DNA of 57,081 nucleotides from CBETVX01 sp965539935 (GCA_965539935.1 CBETVX010000014.1:1-57081), one strand, 5' to 3'; positions 18,493 to 27,887 are shown, counted from the stretch's first letter. The notes: a model not told the origin generated them from the sequence alone. Numbers and translations are program-made.

Positions 18493-19878
18493 TTGCTAGA
18501 CAATGTATTAGAAAGATTGATATATTATAAGGATTATATGAAACAAGATCTTTCAGAATTAATTGCAATTAATTCTGAAAGAGATTTATATACAAAGAGG
18601 GAAAAGGCTCCTTTTGGTATTGGTATTAGAAAATGCTTTGATAAAATGATAGAAATTGCACAAAGAGAAGGATTTATAGTAAAAGATTTTGATGGTTATG
18701 CCATGCATATCGAGTATGGGAAAGGATCAGAGATTTTATCTATACTAGGGCATTTAGATACTGTTGGTATACATGATATAGAGAAATGGAATAGTGATCC
18801 TTTTAAACTCGTTGAAAAGGATGGTTTTTGGTATGGGAGAGGTGTGAATGATAATAAAGGACCTATGATTGGTTGTTTATATGTATTAAAAGTTTTAAAA
18901 GAATTAGGATATCAGCCAAATAAAAAAATTAGAATTATACTTGGAGGAGCAGAAGAAACTACATGGGAATGTATGGATCACTATTTTAAGTATAATGAGA
19001 TGCCAACATATGGATTTTCACCAGACGGAGATTTTCCAATAGTAAATTGTGAAAAAGGAATCGGCTATTATAAATATGTAGGACAAAAAAGCGAGAATAA
19101 TGATGGGCTTTATAACATTATATCTATCAAATCTAATAGAGATATTACTAGAGTATGTTCTCGTGTTGAAGTTTGTGTTAAAACTCGGTCGCAAGATAAA
19201 TTAATAAAGTTACTACCAGCTAAAGTAAAAACTTTTATGAAAGGGAATAATATAACATTTATTTATGAAGGTATATCAGCTAATGCTAGAAATCCTCATA
19301 AAGGGGATAATGCACTTTTTAAATTTGTTAAGGATTTTAAAGATATAGAAGGGTTGGACTCTAGATCACAAGTGTTAATTAATTTTTTGAATAATTATTT
19401 TGTTGATTCTTTATATGGAGAAAAAATTGGATTATATCACGAAGACATAGAAACTGGAAAAACTACAAGTAATCTTTCATATGTGATATTAGATAATAAA
19501 GGTTATGTTATTTCTTTTGATTATAGATATCCAAAGGGAATTAATTACGATACTGTTATAAATAAGCTTAAAGACATAGGAGTGAAAAATGATTTAAAGT
19601 TATTTACTATTAAACATATGCCTTTACATTATTTATCACCAGATAATAAACTGATTAATGCACTTAGGGCTGCTTATAAAACAATTACTGGTGAAACTCC
19701 TGAGCTATTATCAAAGGGTGCATCTAGCTATGCAAGGACATTGACCAATGGTGTTGCATTTGGGCCTACATTTCCATGGGATATAGCCAACTCACATAAA
19801 CCTAATGAGAATATTAATATCCATAATTTTATTAAAGCTCTGCTTATATATGCTGAAACCATAAAATTACTATGCTGA
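18493..19878 (+). CDS. M20-family metallopeptidase (PepV/Sapep type)
   Basis: This 461-residue cytosolic zinc dipeptidase or amidohydrolase has the M20 blocks in order: GHLDTVG (first zinc His and catalytic Asp) near residue 90, GRGVNDNKGP near 120, GGAEETTW (catalytic Glu pair) near 155, FSPDGDFP near 175 and the final zinc His in NSHKPNEN near 440. It starts with TTG six bases after GGAGGG. Peptidases of this type cut Xaa-His or general dipeptides. Its place between a PTS and a sugar-phosphate epimerase suggests it may instead hydrolyse an N-acylated or amino-acid-conjugated sugar; that is inference. Confidence 0.9.
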   Translation: MLDNVLERLIYYKDYMKQDLSELIAINSERDLYTKREKAPFGIGIRKCFDKMIEIAQREGFIVKDFDGYAMHIEYGKGSEILSILGHLDTVGIHDIEKWNSDPFKLVEKDGFWYGRGVNDNKGPMIGCLYVLKVLKELGYQPNKKIRIILGGAEETTWECMDHYFKYNEMPTYGFSPDGDFPIVNCEKGIGYYKYVGQKSENNDGLYNIISIKSNRDITRVCSRVEVCVKTRSQDKLIKLLPAKVKTFMKGNNITFIYEGISANARNPHKGDNALFKFVKDFKDIEGLDSRSQVLINFLNNYFVDSLYGEKIGLYHEDIETGKTTSNLSYVILDNKGYVISFDYRYPKGINYDTVINKLKDIGVKNDLKLFTIKHMPLHYLSPDNKLINALRAAYKTITGETPELLSKGASSYARTLTNGVAFGPTFPWDIANSHKPNENINIHNFIKALLIYAETIKLLC

Positions 19879-19913
19879 TAATTAATGTATTTATTAAGTA
19901 GCGAGGTGATATC

Positions 19914-21482
19914 ATGAATATACGGATTATGAAAATTATTAGTATTTTGTTAGATAGTAATAAATATATAACAGTTTCTTCAATTGCAAAAACATTAAAT
20001 GTTTCAAATAAAACTATTAGGAACGATTTGAATGGTATGGGAAGACTATTGTCAGATAATAATCTGAAACTTATTAGAAAACCAGGCGTTGGTATTCGTA
20101 TTGAGGGAACTGAAAAAGCAAAGTTAAAAATGATTTCAAACATTAAATCGTATAAACAAGTAAGTACTCAATATACTTCTTTTGATAGACAGCTTTATAT
20201 ACTAAGTGAATTATTAACAAGTGACAAAAACATTACTACATCGACTTTACAAAATGAGCTTTTTATTAGTAGGCCTTCAGTTTACAATGATTTAGAAAAA
20301 GTAAAACAATGGTTGTTAGAAAGAGATATATGTTTAATATGTGATAATAAAAAGAGAATTACAATTGAAGCTGGAGAAAAAAGAATAAGAAAAGCAATAT
20401 TTGACCTTTTTTTCTTAAGTAAGGAATATGATAAAACCGTTGACATGATAGGGATTATTAACAATTTTAATAATGCTAATTATGCTTCAGTCAATTATTT
20501 TTCATATTCTCAGAAAGAAGATGTTTTGGGAGTTGATTATAAAAAAGTTAATAAGATTGTTTTAAAATTACAAAGAAAATTAAACATCAAATTTACATTA
20601 AATGATCTAATAAGATTGACTATTAAATATTGTATAGCAATTTCAAGAATGATGAAAGGCAAGTATGTAGTTATGAAAGAATCAACTCTATATGAACTTA
20701 AAAAATTGAGTGAATTTGATAAGATGTTTGAAATAGCTGAAGAAATTGGGAAGGAATTTGATATTACTGTGTCTACAGAAGAGGTAGGTTATTTATTTGG
20801 TATTACTATTGTATCGAGAACTCATTTTGACGATGGTAATTGGAATATAAATGAGAAAATGTTAGCTATAAATAGAATTATTGCTCAAGAGATTATTTTA
20901 CTTACAAAACAAAGATATTATATTTCTGATGAGAAAGATTTTTATAATGGAATTTTTCATCATTTAAAATCTGTAACTAATAAGATTAAATATGGGTTGG
21001 ATTTTGAAAATGATTTTGTAGAGGATATCAGAAAGAATTATCCAGACGAATTTGAAATTGCTTTTAAAAGCAGGTCTATATTTGAAGAATATTATAATTA
21101 TGAGATTCCAATAGAAGAAGTAGGTTATATTGCATTACATATTGCTGCAGCAATAGAAAGGAGCAAAAAACCAATTTCTGCTTATATAGTATATTCATCA
21201 AGTTATAGTGAAATTAAACTTATGGTAGAAATTATAAAAAATAATTTTAGCCAGGTATCTATCAAAAAAGTAATACCTATGTCAATGATTAATGATGTTA
21301 ACTTTGAGGATACAGATTTAATAATTACAACACAAAAACTTGATGAAGAACTGGATAGTAAGACAGTACTTTTACCTACTGCTTTGGTGTACGAAGATAT
21401 TCATAATTTAGGTAAGATAGTTAAACAAATATATGAGAAACAAAATAATGCAAAGTTAAAAAAGTACCGTAATATGAGGTAA
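19914..21482 (+). CDS. PRD-containing transcriptional regulator (BglG/MtlR type)
   Basis: This 522-residue PTS-controlled activator has an HTH_11 domain at about 5-60 (TVSSIAKTLNVSNKTIRND), a second Mga-like helix-turn-helix at about 85-150 (TTSTLQNELFISRPSVYNDLEKV), two PTS-regulation domains at about 180-400 with conserved His (for example ALHIAAAIERS) and a C-terminal EIIB-like domain at 420-500. That last domain reads VYSSSYSEIKLM where active EIIB domains have Cys, and there is no EIIA-like tail. It therefore probably binds DNA and responds to HPr or EIIB phosphorylation. It most likely controls the surrounding PTS cluster, perhaps through the palindromes at 15944-16006. Confidence 0.88.
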   Translation: MNIRIMKIISILLDSNKYITVSSIAKTLNVSNKTIRNDLNGMGRLLSDNNLKLIRKPGVGIRIEGTEKAKLKMISNIKSYKQVSTQYTSFDRQLYILSELLTSDKNITTSTLQNELFISRPSVYNDLEKVKQWLLERDICLICDNKKRITIEAGEKRIRKAIFDLFFLSKEYDKTVDMIGIINNFNNANYASVNYFSYSQKEDVLGVDYKKVNKIVLKLQRKLNIKFTLNDLIRLTIKYCIAISRMMKGKYVVMKESTLYELKKLSEFDKMFEIAEEIGKEFDITVSTEEVGYLFGITIVSRTHFDDGNWNINEKMLAINRIIAQEIILLTKQRYYISDEKDFYNGIFHHLKSVTNKIKYGLDFENDFVEDIRKNYPDEFEIAFKSRSIFEEYYNYEIPIEEVGYIALHIAAAIERSKKPISAYIVYSSSYSEIKLMVEIIKNNFSQVSIKKVIPMSMINDVNFEDTDLIITTQKLDEELDSKTVLLPTALVYEDIHNLGKIVKQIYEKQNNAKLKKYRNMR

Positions 21483-21549
21483 TTTGTTTTACAGTAAAGA
21501 ATTATTTTGTATGTTAAGATATTAATATAAAAGTTGAGGGAGTGATAAT

Positions 21550-22266
21550 ATGAAACATATTAAAATTGCTGCAGGCTTAGCTCATGTTGATTATGGAAAT
21601 ATTGCAGGTGTAGTAAAAGAAGCAGTAGACGCTGGTGTTGATTATGTTCATTCAGATGCTGCTGATATGTATGATTTAAAAAATATGCAGTTAATGGGAG
21701 GTCATCAGATTATCCAAGGGATCAGGCCTGTTACAGATAAACCTATTGAGTGTCATTTATACACTGAATCATGTGACAGATTATTTATTGAAAAAATTGC
21801 AGATGTAGGTACCGATATGTTGATTTTGCCTGCTGAGCATTTTATTGGTGCACAATTAGCTTATATTATTAACTATTGTCGTGAATTTGGAATGAAATTT
21901 GGATTAACACTTGGATGCTATACTCCTTTATGTTTTGTTGATGAATCTATTTATGATATCGATAGATTGCATATAGTTACTCATGGTGTAGATGAAACTG
22001 ATGGGAAAGATAATTGGGGTTGGAGAAGAAGTGTCATTGATCTTGTAAAAAGAGCAAGAAAATTAATAGATGAAAAAAATCCAAACTGTGAGTTAGCTAT
22101 AGACGGCGGATTAAGACATAATAATATCGAGCCTTTAATTGAATGTAATCCAGACGTAGTTGTATTTTCATCTGCAATATTTAAAGATAAAGATGGAATT
22201 GCTTCAGGGGTACAACATTGTAGACAAGCTATAGATTTAGCTGCAAAAAAGTATAATTTGGAGTAA
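21550..22266 (+). CDS. Ribulose-phosphate 3-epimerase family protein
   Basis: This 238-residue TIM-barrel protein is of the RPE family. The N-terminal strand AAGLAHVDYGNIA replaces the usual SILSADF, and the metal-binding region reads YVHSDAADMY, in which VHxD is kept but the DG pair of true ribulose-5-phosphate epimerase is changed. The phosphate-binding end keeps AIDGGLRHNNI and VFSSAIF. The changes suggest a substrate other than ribulose 5-phosphate, such as a 6-phospho-ketohexose as in AlsE-like enzymes. It is 67 bases after the regulator and just before EIIA, so it probably acts on the sugar phosphate made by this PTS. Confidence 0.8.
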   Translation: MKHIKIAAGLAHVDYGNIAGVVKEAVDAGVDYVHSDAADMYDLKNMQLMGGHQIIQGIRPVTDKPIECHLYTESCDRLFIEKIADVGTDMLILPAEHFIGAQLAYIINYCREFGMKFGLTLGCYTPLCFVDESIYDIDRLHIVTHGVDETDGKDNWGWRRSVIDLVKRARKLIDEKNPNCELAIDGGLRHNNIEPLIECNPDVVVFSSAIFKDKDGIASGVQHCRQAIDLAAKKYNLE

Positions 22267-22287
22267 GTGTTTTAGGTGGTGAAATGG

Positions 22288-22767
22288 ATGTTTAAAAAAC
22301 TCTTTAACAAAAAAGAAAAGTTAATTTGGGTAGCTCCATTGACTGGAATTGTGAGAGTAATTACTGATGCACCAGACCTAGTTTTTTCACAGAAGATGAT
22401 GGGAGATGGGATATGCATACAACCAACTGATGGTAGAGTGTATTCTCCTGTAAAGGGAGAAATTGTATCGATTTTTCCTACAAAACATGCTATTGGGATT
22501 AGATCAGATAAAGGATATGATATATTAATACATTTTGGTATAGATACGGTTAAGCTAAATGGTGAGGGATTTAAGCTTCATACTAATGTTGGAGATATGG
22601 TTGAAGCAGGAGATATATTGCTTGATGTTGACATTGATGAGATAAAAGATAAAGTTCCTTCCTTAGTTACAGCTGTAGTAATTACTAATCTAAAAGATAA
22701 GCATGTTAATGTATTGACTCTTGGAGAAGTCGAGCAAGGAGATAATGTCATTTTGGAAATAGAATAA
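22288..22767 (+). CDS. PTS EIIA, glucose family (Crr-like)
   Basis: This 159-residue cytosolic phosphocarrier receives phosphate from HPr and passes it to EIIB. The conserved pair is KHAIGI and ILIHFGID, whose His is the phosphorylated residue. The MMGDG segment and the N-terminal VAPLTG are also typical. In-frame GTG codons at 22276 and 22279 overlap the AGGTGG site, so ATG 22288 is preferred. It complements the EIICB at 16345, which lacks an EIIA. A strong terminator follows. Confidence 0.92.
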   Translation: MFKKLFNKKEKLIWVAPLTGIVRVITDAPDLVFSQKMMGDGICIQPTDGRVYSPVKGEIVSIFPTKHAIGIRSDKGYDILIHFGIDTVKLNGEGFKLHTNVGDMVEAGDILLDVDIDEIKDKVPSLVTAVVITNLKDKHVNVLTLGEVEQGDNVILEIE

Positions 22768-22804
22768 TAATATAAAAAACAAGGTTATTAAAATTGATAT
22801 GATA

Positions 22805-22860
22805 CTTCCAAAGTAGATATTGTAATTAATCAAATTACAAATCTACTTTGGAGTTTTTTT
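22805..22860 (+). terminator. Intrinsic terminator, long hairpin
   Basis: CCAAAGTAGAT (22808-22818) pairs with 22841-22851, and an inner stem TTGTAATT/AATTACAA continues it. Seven T follow. Confidence 0.9.
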
Positions 22861-22996
22861 ATGGGAAGAAAACTTAAATTTAGTAAAGAAGAAAAAATCA
22901 AAGTATGAGAAAAATACATTAAGAAGTATGGTAGTATCAAAAGTATAAGTAAAGAAATTGGATATAATCCTGAAGACTTCAACAAAGGTATTTAAA
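22861..22996 (+). pseudogene. IS3-family orfA N-terminal remnant
   Basis: The translation reads MGRKLKFSKEEKIKV, stop (22906-22908), EKYIKKYGSIKSISKEIGYN, matching the start of IS3/IS150 orfA helix-turn-helix proteins. It breaks off after about 45 codons. The start directly abuts the T run of the preceding terminator. Confidence 0.75.
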
Positions 22997-23032
22997 ATAT
23001 ACAGTAGATTATATAATGAGCAAAGATTTCAA

Positions 23033-23080
23033 AAAAATTAAGGTGCTTGGTTCCGATTGTATATCGTAATCAAGCACTCT
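23033..23080 (-). terminator. Intrinsic terminator for the minus-strand sugar cluster
   Basis: Read on the minus strand, AGTGCTTG and CCAAGCAC form a stem followed by TTTTTTT. It lies 28 bases after the alcohol dehydrogenase stop. Confidence 0.82.
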
Positions 23081-23107
23081 ATTGTGTATAAATTTTAATT
23101 TATTTTG

Positions 23108-24271
23108 TTATCTTGATTGTTTTGCGGCAATAATAATATTTTGTAGATCTTCTTTGCTACCAAATGGAAGAAAATTAAGTACTGGACAATTAATGATTGC
23201 ATCAAATTGTTCATTTGTTATTTTGTAATCTTCAAATTTGTAATAAAGGTCAATTTTTTTGAGAAAATCAGTAATTATATTACTTAATTTTGATGCTGCT
23301 TTTTCATCAGAGGTTGTTATTAGAGATTCATCAAATATTCTAGCTATAGTAGCGAATTTTGTAATATTTAATTTATATTGATGTTGTAAACACTGTGGAA
23401 ATATTAGAGCCAAAGCCTCACCATGACTTATTCCTGTAACTCCACCTATGACTTCACTTAATGGATGTGGTGTAGATGCCCCAGCATTTGATAAAGAAAT
23501 TCCTGCTAAAGTTTGAGCATACATTAGTTGTTTTCTGTAATTAACATTTTTTAAGTCTTTTATTGCCTTAGGTAAATATTTCCTAATAGTTCTTATTGCT
23601 TCGATGGATGCTAGTTCACTAAACATAGAAGCAGATGGATTTATATAACTTTCAAAAGCATGGCAGAAAGCATCAAACCCAGTTGAAGCTGTTAATCTTT
23701 TGGGTAGAGTTACTAATAAATTTGGATCTAGAATAGCGATGTCAGGGTAATTTAATTGATGAAATATAGTATTCTTGTTTTTACCAACAGAAATAACAGC
23801 TGCCTGTGTTACTTCGGAACCAGTTCCTGCCGTAGTTGGTATAGCGATATGAGGTATATATTTAGCACATACGGTTTTATATGTTGCATGTGGGTCGGTA
23901 TAGGTATTAAAAATATGATTCCAGTCAATTTCAGTATGTTCATTAAGTAAACATATAATTTTACCAGTATCAATACTTGAACCTCCACCTACTGATAAAA
24001 TAAAATCAATATTGTTTTTTTGAAGAAGCTTGATTCCATGTTCTACGATTTCTATAGTTGGATTTGGAATAACTTTATCGAAATGAATAACTTCAAATTT
24101 ATTGTTGGTTAAGATTTTTTTTACTCTTGAAAAAAGTTCGTCAAGAGGAGGGACATTTTTAGTAGTAACTAATAAACATTTTCTACCATAGGATTTAGCG
24201 ATATTAGGAAGTAATTCAATATTATTTATACCGAAATGTAATTTTGTTGGGAGACTAAAATTAAAATTCAT
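23108..24271 (-). CDS. Iron-containing alcohol dehydrogenase
   Basis: This 387-residue cytosolic NAD(P)-dependent dehydrogenase of the group III (Fe-ADH) family has the nucleotide site GGGSSIDTGK near residue 95, AIPTTAGTGSEVT near 150, and metal-ligand segments GFDAFCHAFESYI near 205 and SHGEALALIFP near 285. Substrates in the family range from butanol and 1,2-propanediol to glycerol. The start codon overlaps the stop of the upstream phosphofructokinase gene (ATGA), which shows tight coupling. It may reduce an aldehyde or hydroxyketone released from the imported sugar; this is inferred from context. Confidence 0.92.
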   Translation of the reverse strand: MNFNFSLPTKLHFGINNIELLPNIAKSYGRKCLLVTTKNVPPLDELFSRVKKILTNNKFEVIHFDKVIPNPTIEIVEHGIKLLQKNNIDFILSVGGGSSIDTGKIICLLNEHTEIDWNHIFNTYTDPHATYKTVCAKYIPHIAIPTTAGTGSEVTQAAVISVGKNKNTIFHQLNYPDIAILDPNLLVTLPKRLTASTGFDAFCHAFESYINPSASMFSELASIEAIRTIRKYLPKAIKDLKNVNYRKQLMYAQTLAGISLSNAGASTPHPLSEVIGGVTGISHGEALALIFPQCLQHQYKLNITKFATIARIFDESLITTSDEKAASKLSNIITDFLKKIDLYYKFEDYKITNEQFDAIINCPVLNFLPFGSKEDLQNIIIAAKQSR

Positions 24272-25527
24272 ATTCTCAACTCCTTATTTTTAGAACTTTT
24301 TGCTATTAAATTTGACAATTTTACATACTTCGGGAGACCATTTTCAACACTAATTTTAGGTTGGCCCATAATTAATGGAGAAATATAATTAACTGCTTCT
24401 TGAGTAACATTATTACCTTCTTTATTAATCCATTCTTTAGGGAAGTATTTTGTGCTGTTGGCAACATTAGCAGCGTCAAGTACAAAACATTTTGAAATAT
24501 ATGGGGAATTATTAATTCTTTTTATTCCTATCATACTTCCACTTTTGCCTTCAATTGAATATTGAAGTGCTGTTTCACCTATATTAAAAGATTCATTAAT
24601 ATCCACTTGAGATGCACAGTGCATGGCACATCTTTGGGTTGTTGATATTTCAAGAGCTCTGACTTTAGGTACGATTGAGTTTTCAAGAAGTAATTGCTTT
24701 AAATAGTAACATACACCACCTAATTGTATATGACCAAATTTATCTATTGAAGATTCTTTAAAAATTTCACTTATAAATTTACCGTTTTCATTTTTGATTC
24801 CTTCTGCAACTACTATGAAAACATGGTTTTGATTTTTTAACTTATTTTTCACATCATCTAAAAATTTTTCAATACTGAAGATTACTTCAGGCAGATAGAT
24901 AAAATCTGCTACTTGTTTAGAATCAATTTTTGCTAAAGCTGCACTAGCAGCTAACCATCCAGTATCTCTTCCCATTGTTTCTAGGATAAAAACACTTTTT
25001 TGTGTATAAATTTCTGAATCAAGATAGTTTTCTAGTACTGTAGTAGCAATTAATTTCGCAGCACTGCCAAATCCAGGTGAGTGGTCCATTTTTAACAAGT
25101 CATTATCAATTGTTTTTGGGATTCCAAAGAATTTAGTTTTTTTATTGTGCAGTTCTCCATATTTGCTTAGCTTATAAACTGTATCCATAGAATCATTTCC
25201 ACCAGCATAAAAGAAAGATTTAATATTGTATTTATCTAGGATTTTAAAAAGTTTTTCATATTCTTCATTACTTTCCTCGTATGGCTTTAGCTTATATCTA
25301 CATGAACCTAAAGCAGATGAAGGAGTATACTTAATTAAATTGATTTCTTCCATGGATAGATTTGACAAATTAACAATATTTTCATTTAAAATACCTTCAA
25401 TTCCATTTATTCCTGCGTAAACATTATCATAATGCTTAATTTCTTTATTTTTACTAATAATCCCCATGATGCTTGCATTAATCACAGAAGTAGGACCTCC
25501 TGATTGAGCTACTATACAATTATTCAT
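24268..25527 (-). CDS. Phosphofructokinase, PPi-dependent type
   Basis: This 419-residue enzyme phosphorylates fructose 6-phosphate at C1. The phosphate-donor loop reads GGNDS (residues 109-113), with Asp112 where ATP enzymes have Gly104, and the catalytic loop PKTIDND (137-143) has Lys138 where ATP enzymes have Gly. Both are marks of the PPi-dependent group. Asn111 in place of the usual Asp is a variation I believe is shared by a subgroup. Other family motifs are ILETMGRDTGWLA and AEGI. GGAG is upstream of the ATG. It forms an operon with the dehydrogenase and probably the Cof phosphatase. A kinase at this point suggests the pathway feeds fructose 1,6-bisphosphate or a similar bisphosphate. 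Confidence 0.9.
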   Translation of the reverse strand: MNNCIVAQSGGPTSVINASIMGIISKNKEIKHYDNVYAGINGIEGILNENIVNLSNLSMEEINLIKYTPSSALGSCRYKLKPYEESNEEYEKLFKILDKYNIKSFFYAGGNDSMDTVYKLSKYGELHNKKTKFFGIPKTIDNDLLKMDHSPGFGSAAKLIATTVLENYLDSEIYTQKSVFILETMGRDTGWLAASAALAKIDSKQVADFIYLPEVIFSIEKFLDDVKNKLKNQNHVFIVVAEGIKNENGKFISEIFKESSIDKFGHIQLGGVCYYLKQLLLENSIVPKVRALEISTTQRCAMHCASQVDINESFNIGETALQYSIEGKSGSMIGIKRINNSPYISKCFVLDAANVANSTKYFPKEWINKEGNNVTQEAVNYISPLIMGQPKISVENGLPKYVKLSNLIAKSSKNKELRI

Positions 25528-25639
25528 ATAAAAACTCCTTTCAAATCATTATTAATGTCCATAGTTTTTAATACTATCTGGTGAATAACAGATTTTATAT
25601 AATCTGTACTATGTTTTCACAAAAATATTGTTAACAATG

Positions 25640-26467
25640 TTAAGGATTAATTATTTTATATATAGCGTGAGCTACTCCATGGTTATTATTATCTTTTGTT
25701 ATGAAATCTGCTTGTTTTTTTACTATATCTTCAGCATTTTCTACAGCTATAGATAGACCGGTAAAGTTTAGCATACTAATATCGTTATAATTATCGCCTA
25801 TTGATATAATTTGATATGATTCAATTCCTTTTTCCTTTGTGTATTTTTTTAATGCATTTCCTTTTGACACACCTTTGTTCATTACATCTAGTAAAATTTT
25901 ATCTGACTTGTATGATTCAATATTATCAATTTTACTTAGTTCATTATTTATTTGTGAACATAAATTAGGTTGTTCGGTTATTATGAGTACTTTTATTAAC
26001 TTTTCATTTCTTTTTATAATTTCATATATATCATCTACTATTTCAAAGGGTATTTTATCTTCGTTATTATGAATTTTATTATATTCTAAAATATATTCAC
26101 TTTTGGAAGACATACTGTCAGCATATATAGTTTTCTCTCCATACAATAAGAAAGGGACATTATATTTTTTACATATTTTTATTGTGTTTACTACTGATTT
26201 TTTTTCCATATCATTAATATATAGAGTTTCGTTTGTGAATATATTTCTTATTAATCCTCCATTACATGAGATAACAGGAGTTTTAATGTTCAGTTGTTTT
26301 ACGTATGGTTTTACCATAGTATCTAGCCTTCCAGTTGCAATCATAATTTCTGTTCCCAGTTTTTTTAGTTCTGTTAGAGCTTTAAGATTTTCCCTGCTAA
26401 TATTTTTGTTATTGTCTAGCAGAGTTCCATCTAGGTCAGTTACAAATAATTTATAGGTTTTGTTCAT
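25640..26467 (-). CDS. Cof-type HAD phosphatase
   Basis: This 275-residue haloacid-dehalogenase hydrolase of the Cof subfamily (cap type IIB) probably dephosphorylates sugar phosphates. Motif I is DLDGTLLDNN with nucleophile Asp12, motif II contains ATGR, and motif IV is GDNYNDISML. The length is normal for YbjI/YidA-like proteins. It is 112 bases upstream of the phosphofructokinase gene and 92 bases after the YitT gene on the same strand, so cotranscription is likely. The substrate is not predictable. Confidence 0.92.
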   Translation of the reverse strand: MNKTYKLFVTDLDGTLLDNNKNISRENLKALTELKKLGTEIMIATGRLDTMVKPYVKQLNIKTPVISCNGGLIRNIFTNETLYINDMEKKSVVNTIKICKKYNVPFLLYGEKTIYADSMSSKSEYILEYNKIHNNEDKIPFEIVDDIYEIIKRNEKLIKVLIITEQPNLCSQINNELSKIDNIESYKSDKILLDVMNKGVSKGNALKKYTKEKGIESYQIISIGDNYNDISMLNFTGLSIAVENAEDIVKKQADFITKDNNNHGVAHAIYKIINP

Positions 26468-26559
26468 TAAATACCACCTCCATTAGATTAATTTGTAAAG
26501 TTAGTTGTACCAAATTCAAATTTGTAGAATTTAATAAAATACCTTATTAGGTACTTCTC

Positions 26560-27168
26560 TTATTGAACTTTAAATATTTTTAACATTAAATCAATTGTTT
26601 TAATAATAATTAATAGAGAAATCATAGAATATATTGCTGTTTTATAGTCATGGCTTACTATACCTGAACTAATTACAACAGAACCATCTAGTATAAATAA
26701 AAAAATAGGTATTTTTATTGAAGGAATGAATTTGTTTAATAATGACGCAGCTAAATCTGTACCACCTGTAGTTGCACCTTTTAACAAGGATATTCCAATT
26801 CCTAAGCCTACTAGAAATCCTCCTGCTATACTAGCTACAAGGAAATTATTTGTAACATGAACTTGAGGTATTATCCTTATAAATAGAGGGCACATGCAAG
26901 TTATGTATAATGTTTTGATTCCAAAAGTTTTGCCTAAAAATTTAATTCCTAATAAAAGTAAAGGGATGCTTATACCTAAATATATAAAATCTATTGGTAT
27001 TTTTAAGACCTTATTCATAATTACTGAAAACCCCGTTATACCACCAGGAGCTAAAGAGTGTTCTTTAATAAATAGATTTACAGCTAAAGCCATAAGCAGG
27101 CTACCAAATGTGATGGTAGAAAAATCAATTATTAATTCATGGTTATTATAAATTTTTGAGTTTTCCAT
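26560..27168 (-). CDS. YitT-family membrane protein, short form
   Basis: This 202-residue protein has five predicted helices and the YitT signature segments LAPGGITGFSVI and LLKGATTGGTDLAA. Family members usually run to about 280-290 residues with a cytosolic DUF2179 domain. That domain is absent here: the frame stops after KIFKVQ, and nothing downstream in any frame resembles it. The protein may be a natural short form or a 3'-truncated gene. It is the first gene of the minus-strand sugar cluster and could move a small solute, but the function is not established. Confidence 0.85.
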   Translation of the reverse strand: MENSKIYNNHELIIDFSTITFGSLLMALAVNLFIKEHSLAPGGITGFSVIMNKVLKIPIDFIYLGISIPLLLLGIKFLGKTFGIKTLYITCMCPLFIRIIPQVHVTNNFLVASIAGGFLVGLGIGISLLKGATTGGTDLAASLLNKFIPSIKIPIFLFILDGSVVISSGIVSHDYKTAIYSMISLLIIIKTIDLMLKIFKVQ

Positions 27169-27842
27169 AGCGATATTTACCTCCGTTGATTAGTACATTT
27201 TTATTTTCTTCACTGGGTTCACTTAATTATATCTAAACTAAATTTAATCTACAATGTACCTAAGATGTATAATTATTACCGTTTCTTTGTGGTAATGCTT
27301 GAGGGGTTAGAAAATAGGACTAATAAAGACATTACTATATCTAATAATTGATTAGATGATTTTAGATTCCAAAGATTGATTTATGATAAAACTTATCACT
27401 ACTTTAAAATTTTATTAAAGAGAAGCTGTCCGTAACGAGTTCTTGATGGTATGCTCATTATTATCAATAAATTGCAGAGATTTCTCATGAAATACACGTA
27501 TTATTTTAGGTCAAGAAATGTTTGAACCTAAAAATGATAGTTCGGATAAAAACAAAATGGCATTTAAATCATTGTTTTCTTCATAGCCCTACAAGTGTAG
27601 AAACTGTATTAATATTTATAAATAGCATTTAATTTAGTGTAACTATATTTTTTCGGTGTATTAAGATTATTTGTGGAAAAAGGCATGCTTCAGATAGATA
27701 TTGTAGAAAATATAAGAGATGAAAGATTTATTTATAGAAGATAATTGAAATAAACCAATAATTGTTTAAAAACTTATATTTAGTAAAATCAAATTTCACA
27801 TTGGAAATTTTGTGTAAAATCTCTGTTGTTGAGGCCTTAATA
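27169..27842. other. Gene-free AT-rich stretch
   Basis: No convincing coding region or RNA is visible in this 674-base gap. Short frames such as the one around 27520-27585 (MFEPKNDSSDKNKMAF) could be a transposase relic but are too short to call. It probably holds the promoter for the YitT gene and marks the right edge of the IS-rich island. Confidence 0.5.
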
Positions 27843-27871
27843 TTGACTTATTTTTCATATAGGTTTAAAAT
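27843..27871 (+). promoter_or_regulatory. Promoter of the thiamine operon
   Basis: TTGACT (27843-27848), a 17-base spacer and TAAAAT (27866-27871) lie just before the TPP riboswitch. Confidence 0.7.
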
Positions 27872-27887
27872 ATAGATAAAAGACATA

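Noticed and set aside
24268..25527. Inactive phosphofructokinase because of GGND
   Set aside because: The catalytic TIDND loop and PPi-type Lys are intact, and I believe the Asn is found in a known subgroup.
27520..27590. Transposase fragment (MFEPKNDSSDKNKMAF)
   Set aside because: Too short and without a family motif; listed only as part of a gene-free stretch.
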